Below the pieces are notes generated by a model. That model searched no databases and was not told the DNA's origin. It worked only from the letters and a program-made list of their open reading frames with translations. DNA of 7,654 nucleotides from Candidatus Aenigmatarchaeota archaeon. Lineage in GTDB: Archaea > Aenigmatarchaeota > Aenigmatarchaeia > PWEA01 > JAGHBM01. Where the stretch lies: contig JAGHBM010000022.1 of the NCBI GenBank assembly GCA_021160955.1, positions 1 through 7,654 on the forward strand, read 5' to 3'. Position 1 is the first letter of the stretch; the number at the start of each line of letters is the position of its first letter. Both the position numbers and the translations under genes were made by a program. Below, piece by piece: positions 5,498 to 7,654 of this stretch.

Positions 5498-5508
5498 TTT
5501 AAATATTT
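5498..5508 (+). promoter_or_regulatory. Probable TATA box for Alba
   Basis: TTTAAATATTT follows a short AACC sequence that could be a TFB-recognition element. It would place the transcription start near 5530 and give a leader of about 75 bases. A second, weaker candidate, TTATAAAAA at 5522-5530, would put the start near 5552, inside the inverted repeat at 5545-5560. Confidence 0.5.
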
Positions 5509-5544
5509 GGGCGTTGGATTATTATAAAAATAGCAAAATCATGA

Positions 5545-5560
5545 TCCTAGGTGTCTAGGA
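5545..5560 (+). promoter_or_regulatory. Perfect 6-bp inverted repeat with 4-base loop upstream of Alba
   Basis: TCCTAG, GTGT, CTAGGA: the two arms are exact reverse complements. In RNA it is a short hairpin in the Alba leader, 29 bases before the Shine-Dalgarno site; in DNA it is a dyad suited to a dimeric repressor. It carries two CTAG tetranucleotides. It has no T-run after it, so it is not a terminator. Confidence 0.55.
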
Positions 5561-5589
5561 CTTCAAAACGTCAGAAATTTAAGAAACTC

Positions 5590-5597
5590 GGAGGTGA
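5590..5597 (+). promoter_or_regulatory. Strong Shine-Dalgarno site for Alba
   Basis: GGAGGTGA is a near-full match to the archaeal anti-Shine-Dalgarno sequence. It is six bases before ATG 5604 but only three before an in-frame GTG at 5601, which favours the ATG. Confidence 0.7.
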
Positions 5598-5603
5598 GAT
5601 GTG

Positions 5604-5900
5604 ATGGCAGAAGAAAAGAATACCAATAAAGGCGAGGAAAATATGATCTTCGTCGGTAAGAAACCAAGTATGGCCTATGTCTTGGCTTGTGTGACTCAAT
5701 TCAACAACGGAAACAAAGAAGTTCACATAAAGGCCAGAGGAAAGTCAATTTCCAGGGCTGTTGATGTCGCAGAAATAACGAGAAACAAGTTCGTTACCGA
5801 TGCAAAGGTCAAGGAGATCACAATAGGAACTGACGAGATTGAAGGAGAAAACGGCGAAAAAATAAACGTCTCGACGATAGACATAGTTTTGGCAAAATAA
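5604..5900 (+). CDS. albA: Alba family DNA/RNA-binding chromatin protein
   Basis: 98 residues, the usual Alba length. Alba is a small dimeric protein that coats DNA and also binds RNA, acting as a main chromatin component in many archaea. Seen: FVGKKPSMAYVLACV at 16-30, where Lys19-Lys20 match the paired DNA-contacting lysines of the Sulfolobus protein (one of which is acetylated there); IKARGKSISRAVDVAEITRN (42-61), the conserved loop-helix region; and the C-terminal INVSTIDIVLAK strand. An N-terminal extension of about 12 charged residues precedes the fold. Cys29 is the only cysteine. The gene stands alone between its own promoter and a T-rich terminator, consistent with the high, separate expression expected of a chromatin protein. 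Confidence 0.96.
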   Translation: MAEEKNTNKGEENMIFVGKKPSMAYVLACVTQFNNGNKEVHIKARGKSISRAVDVAEITRNKFVTDAKVKEITIGTDEIEGENGEKINVSTIDIVLAK

Positions 5901-5904
5901 AAGA

Positions 5905-5927
5905 ATTTTTCTTTCCCCTTCTTTTTT
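5905..5927 (+). terminator. Pyrimidine-rich terminator after Alba
   Basis: A tract composed almost only of T and C (5906-5927), with runs of five and six T, starts a few bases past the TAA. Archaeal transcription commonly ends at T-runs without a stem-loop; none is seen here. It separates Alba from the psmA operon. Confidence 0.6.
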
Positions 5928-5945
5928 AATTTTGACGAGAAAAGC

Positions 5946-5954
5946 TTTTTAAAC
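5946..5954 (+). promoter_or_regulatory. TATA box of the psmA-SBDS operon
   Basis: TTTTTAAAC preceded by purine-rich GAAAAGC. It predicts a transcription start near 5977 and a leader of roughly 25 bases that just includes the Shine-Dalgarno site at 5988. Confidence 0.55.
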
Positions 5955-5987
5955 ATTTAAGTACAAAATATCCTTTAATTAATGAAA

Positions 5988-5994
5988 AGGAGGT
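5988..5994 (+). promoter_or_regulatory. Shine-Dalgarno site of psmA
   Basis: AGGAGGT, eight bases before ATG 6003. A strong site that fixes the start; the encoded N-terminus also matches the family. Confidence 0.7.
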
Positions 5995-6002
5995 AATTTA
6001 TT

Positions 6003-6713
6003 ATGGAAATAATACCAGATGTTGGCAAGATGGGTTATGATAGGGCCATAGTGACTTTTTCTCCCGATGGAAGGCTTTTCCAAGTGGAATACGCGAGGGA
6101 AGTTGTCAAGAGAGGTACGACTTGCATAGCCATTACGTACAAGGAAGGTGTCGTTATGGCTGCAGCAAAACACGAAGACAAATTGTTCGCCAAGAACGAT
6201 CAGAACGATAAGATACAACAGGTTGATGATCACATAGCGATCGTTTCTTCTGGGTTACTCGGCGATGCCAGGGTTTTAGTGGAGCAAGCAAGGGTAAAGG
6301 CACAGATACACAGGATAACGTATGACGAGCCCATAGACACCCCGAGCTTGGCAAGGTACATAGCGGACATAAAGCAGACCCACACCAAGTACGGTGGATT
6401 GAGACCGATGGGCGTTTCATTCCTCATAGGAGGCGTGAATGATAGACCTTACCTGTTCGAAACCGATCCAGGAGGTTCAGTATTCGAGTGGAAAGCACAT
6501 GTAATAGGCAGAGGTTCAGATGTTGTGAAAAAGATATTAGAAAAGGAATGGAAAGAGGGAATGTCCAAGGATAAAGCGGTTGCATTGGCCATAAAAGCGC
6601 TCAAAAAGGGAGAAAAAGGACTTAAAGATAATTTTGAGGTTGCAATAATAGATAAAAAGGGAATAAAGAAGTACGATGATAAAGAAAAGTTAAATCTCCT
6701 TAAGAAATATTAG
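6003..6713 (+). CDS. psmA: Proteasome alpha subunit (20S core particle)
   Basis: 236 residues, normal for archaeal alpha subunits. Seven copies form each outer ring of the 20S proteasome, gate the entry pore and dock the regulatory ATPase in the cytoplasm; the alpha subunit itself is not proteolytic. Seen: the alpha signature at 11-33, with the gate residues Tyr12-Asp13-Arg14 and Pro21 in YDRAIVTFSPDGRLFQVEYA; Lys70 in NDKIQQVDD, equivalent by alignment to Thermoplasma Lys66, which contacts the HbYX tail of the ATPase; SSGLLGDARVLV (82-93); and YGGLRPMGVSFLIGG (130-144). The C-terminus is Lys-rich. First gene of an operon with SBDS 22 bp downstream. The beta subunit and the PAN ATPase are not in the window. 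Confidence 0.98.
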   Translation: MEIIPDVGKMGYDRAIVTFSPDGRLFQVEYAREVVKRGTTCIAITYKEGVVMAAAKHEDKLFAKNDQNDKIQQVDDHIAIVSSGLLGDARVLVEQARVKAQIHRITYDEPIDTPSLARYIADIKQTHTKYGGLRPMGVSFLIGGVNDRPYLFETDPGGSVFEWKAHVIGRGSDVVKKILEKEWKEGMSKDKAVALAIKALKKGEKGLKDNFEVAIIDKKGIKKYDDKEKLNLLKKY

Positions 6714-6735
6714 AAATAATTAAACGGCGATAATT

Positions 6736-7440
6736 ATGCCAATTTCTACAGAAGATGCAGTTATAGCTAGATTAAATCGTGGAGGAAAGCATTTTGAGAT
6801 CCTAGTTGATCCAGACAAGGCTTTGGACGTAAAAAAAGGAGTAGATGTTCCTTTAGAGGATTTGGTGGTGATAGAAGAGGTATTTGAAGATTCGTCCAAA
6901 GGAGAAAGATCCTCCACAGAAGATTTAAAAAAAACTTTCGGAACAACTGAGATAAAGAACATAGTTTACAGAATAATAAGGGAAGGCGAAGTTCATCTCA
7001 CCACCGAGCAAAGGAGAAGGATGAGAGAAGAGAGAAGAAAGGAAATTGCCAACATAATATCCAGGAGGGCCATAGATCCCCAAAGAAAAATTCCTCATCC
7101 ACCACAGAGAATCTTGAATGCCATGGAAGAAGCAGGAGTGAAGATAAATGAAATGGAATCGGCAGAGTCTCAGGTGGATAAGGTCGTTAGTTCTATAAAA
7201 TCAATAATTCCCATAAGCATGGAGATGATTAGAATAGCCGTGAAGGTTCCTCCACAACATATAGGCAAAGCATACGGGAAGATAAAGAACTTTGGAGAGA
7301 TAAAAAAAGAAGAGTGGAAGAATGACGGGTCATGGATTGGCATAATTGAAATTCCTGCAGGTATGCAGGGTGATTTTTATACGCTTTTGAATGATCTCAC
7401 CAAAGGAGAAGCAGAGACAAAGATAGTTAAGGAGAGGTAA
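6736..7440 (+). CDS. sbds: Ribosome maturation protein SBDS (Sdo1 family)
   Basis: 234 residues, full length for an archaeal SBDS. In eukaryotes the protein works with an elongation-factor-like GTPase to release eIF6 from the 60S subunit; archaeal forms are thought to act in large-subunit maturation. Seen: N-terminal FYSH domain (about 1-88, with ARLNRGGKHFEILVDPDKAL and the FGTTEIKNIVYRII helix), central helical domain (about 89-160, with QRRRMREERRKEIANIISR and the IPHPPQRI turn at 119-126), and C-terminal ferredoxin-like domain (about 161-234, with NDGSWIGIIEIPAG at 196-209). No cysteines. The ribosome binding site is weak (GGCGAT, 6726-6731), so it likely relies on the psmA transcript. 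Linkage to psmA is a conserved archaeal pairing. Confidence 0.97.
   Translation: MPISTEDAVIARLNRGGKHFEILVDPDKALDVKKGVDVPLEDLVVIEEVFEDSSKGERSSTEDLKKTFGTTEIKNIVYRIIREGEVHLTTEQRRRMREERRKEIANIISRRAIDPQRKIPHPPQRILNAMEEAGVKINEMESAESQVDKVVSSIKSIIPISMEMIRIAVKVPPQHIGKAYGKIKNFGEIKKEEWKNDGSWIGIIEIPAGMQGDFYTLLNDLTKGEAETKIVKER
7431..7438 (+). promoter_or_regulatory. Ribosome binding site inside the end of SBDS
   Basis: GGAGAGGT lies in the last codons of SBDS and four bases before ATG 7443. It fixes the start of the last gene and shows tight coupling. Confidence 0.6.
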
Positions 7441-7442
7441 AA

Positions 7443-7654
7443 ATGAAGATATTGGTTATTTCCGATACCCACGATAACATTCCAAATTTGGAGAAAGTAA
7501 GAAATATCTCAAATGAAGAGATAAAACCTGAGATGGTTATACACTGCGGTGACATAGTTTCTCCGTTCATGATAGATGAGTTGAGCGGGTTTAACAGTGA
7601 TGTTCATGTAGTTTTTGGCAATAACGATGGAGATGTCTTCAACTTGGTTAGAAG
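7443..7654 (+). CDS. Metallophosphoesterase, MJ0936/YfcE type (N-terminal part, cut by window end)
   Basis: 70 complete codons are visible and the gene runs off the right edge; family members are typically about 160-190 residues. Calcineurin-like fold metal ligands are present: Asp8-Thr-His10, Gly36-Asp37 in HCGDIV, and Gly59-Asn60-Asn61-Asp62 in the GNND motif. These bind a two-metal centre used for phosphodiester hydrolysis. Members such as MJ0936 act on small phosphodiester substrates in vitro; the natural substrate is not known. It starts two bases after the SBDS stop, so it belongs to the psmA operon. The C-terminal His motifs lie outside the window. Confidence 0.93.
   Translation, partial: MKILVISDTHDNIPNLEKVRNISNEEIKPEMVIHCGDIVSPFMIDELSGFNSDVHVVFGNNDGDVFNLVR

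Noticed and set aside
6154..6427. Antisense open frames opposite psmA
   Set aside because: psmA is unambiguous here; the reverse frames show no recognisable features.

Overview
The window reads as archaeal. The genes have archaeal families (Alba chromatin protein, proteasome alpha subunit, SBDS ribosome-maturation factor), TTTAAA-type TATA boxes, Shine-Dalgarno sites of the GGAGGTGA/GGTGAT type, and class III (prepilin-like) signal peptides. The mix of a compact housekeeping block with a run of small 'RKGTS' pilin-like, cysteine-rich secreted proteins resembles DPANN genomes (an Aenigmarchaeota- or Diapherotrites-like lineage would fit), but this placement is a guess; a 16S or marker-protein tree would be needed. 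All supported genes are on the + strand, and no stretch over 300 bases is empty.

Layout. (1) Bases 1-224: the 3' end of a gene whose visible part is a beta/gamma-crystallin-type Greek-key motif followed by a Gly-rich tail. (2) Bases 216-275: a perfect 30-bp tandem duplication that begins over the stop region of that gene and ends against the TATA box of the next operon. (3) Bases 315-4823: three tightly packed genes (744, 458 and 293 aa) for secreted proteins anchored by a prepilin-like N-terminus. They share a long, cysteine-rich repeat unit, present four times in total, with a parallel beta-helix placed between two copies in the first protein. (4) Bases 4868-5486: two small paralogous pilin-like proteins (95 and 106 aa) with the same six-cysteine pattern, under their own promoter. 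(5) Bases 5604-5900: Alba, with its own promoter, a perfect inverted repeat upstream and a T-rich terminator. (6) Bases 6003-7654: psmA, SBDS and the start of an MJ0936/YfcE-type metallophosphoesterase, apparently one operon.

How the parts fit. The left 5.5 kb looks like a surface-structure locus: five proteins that could be processed by an archaeal prepilin peptidase, with every cysteine on the outer side of the membrane and an even number of cysteines in each (46, 26, 14, 6, 6). I infer a disulfide-stabilised filament or adhesin-like assembly in which the two small pilin-like proteins could be structural subunits and the three large ones minor or tip components; none of the partners (prepilin peptidase, assembly ATPase, membrane platform) lies in the window. 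The right 2 kb is conserved information-processing machinery. psmA next to SBDS is the start of the well-known archaeal exosome/proteasome gene string, but the next gene here is a phosphoesterase where rrp4 would commonly be found.

The most novel item is the four-copy unit (marked by CAN, GQCL, ICP and WVKF motifs) in the surface locus, which I cannot assign to a named family.
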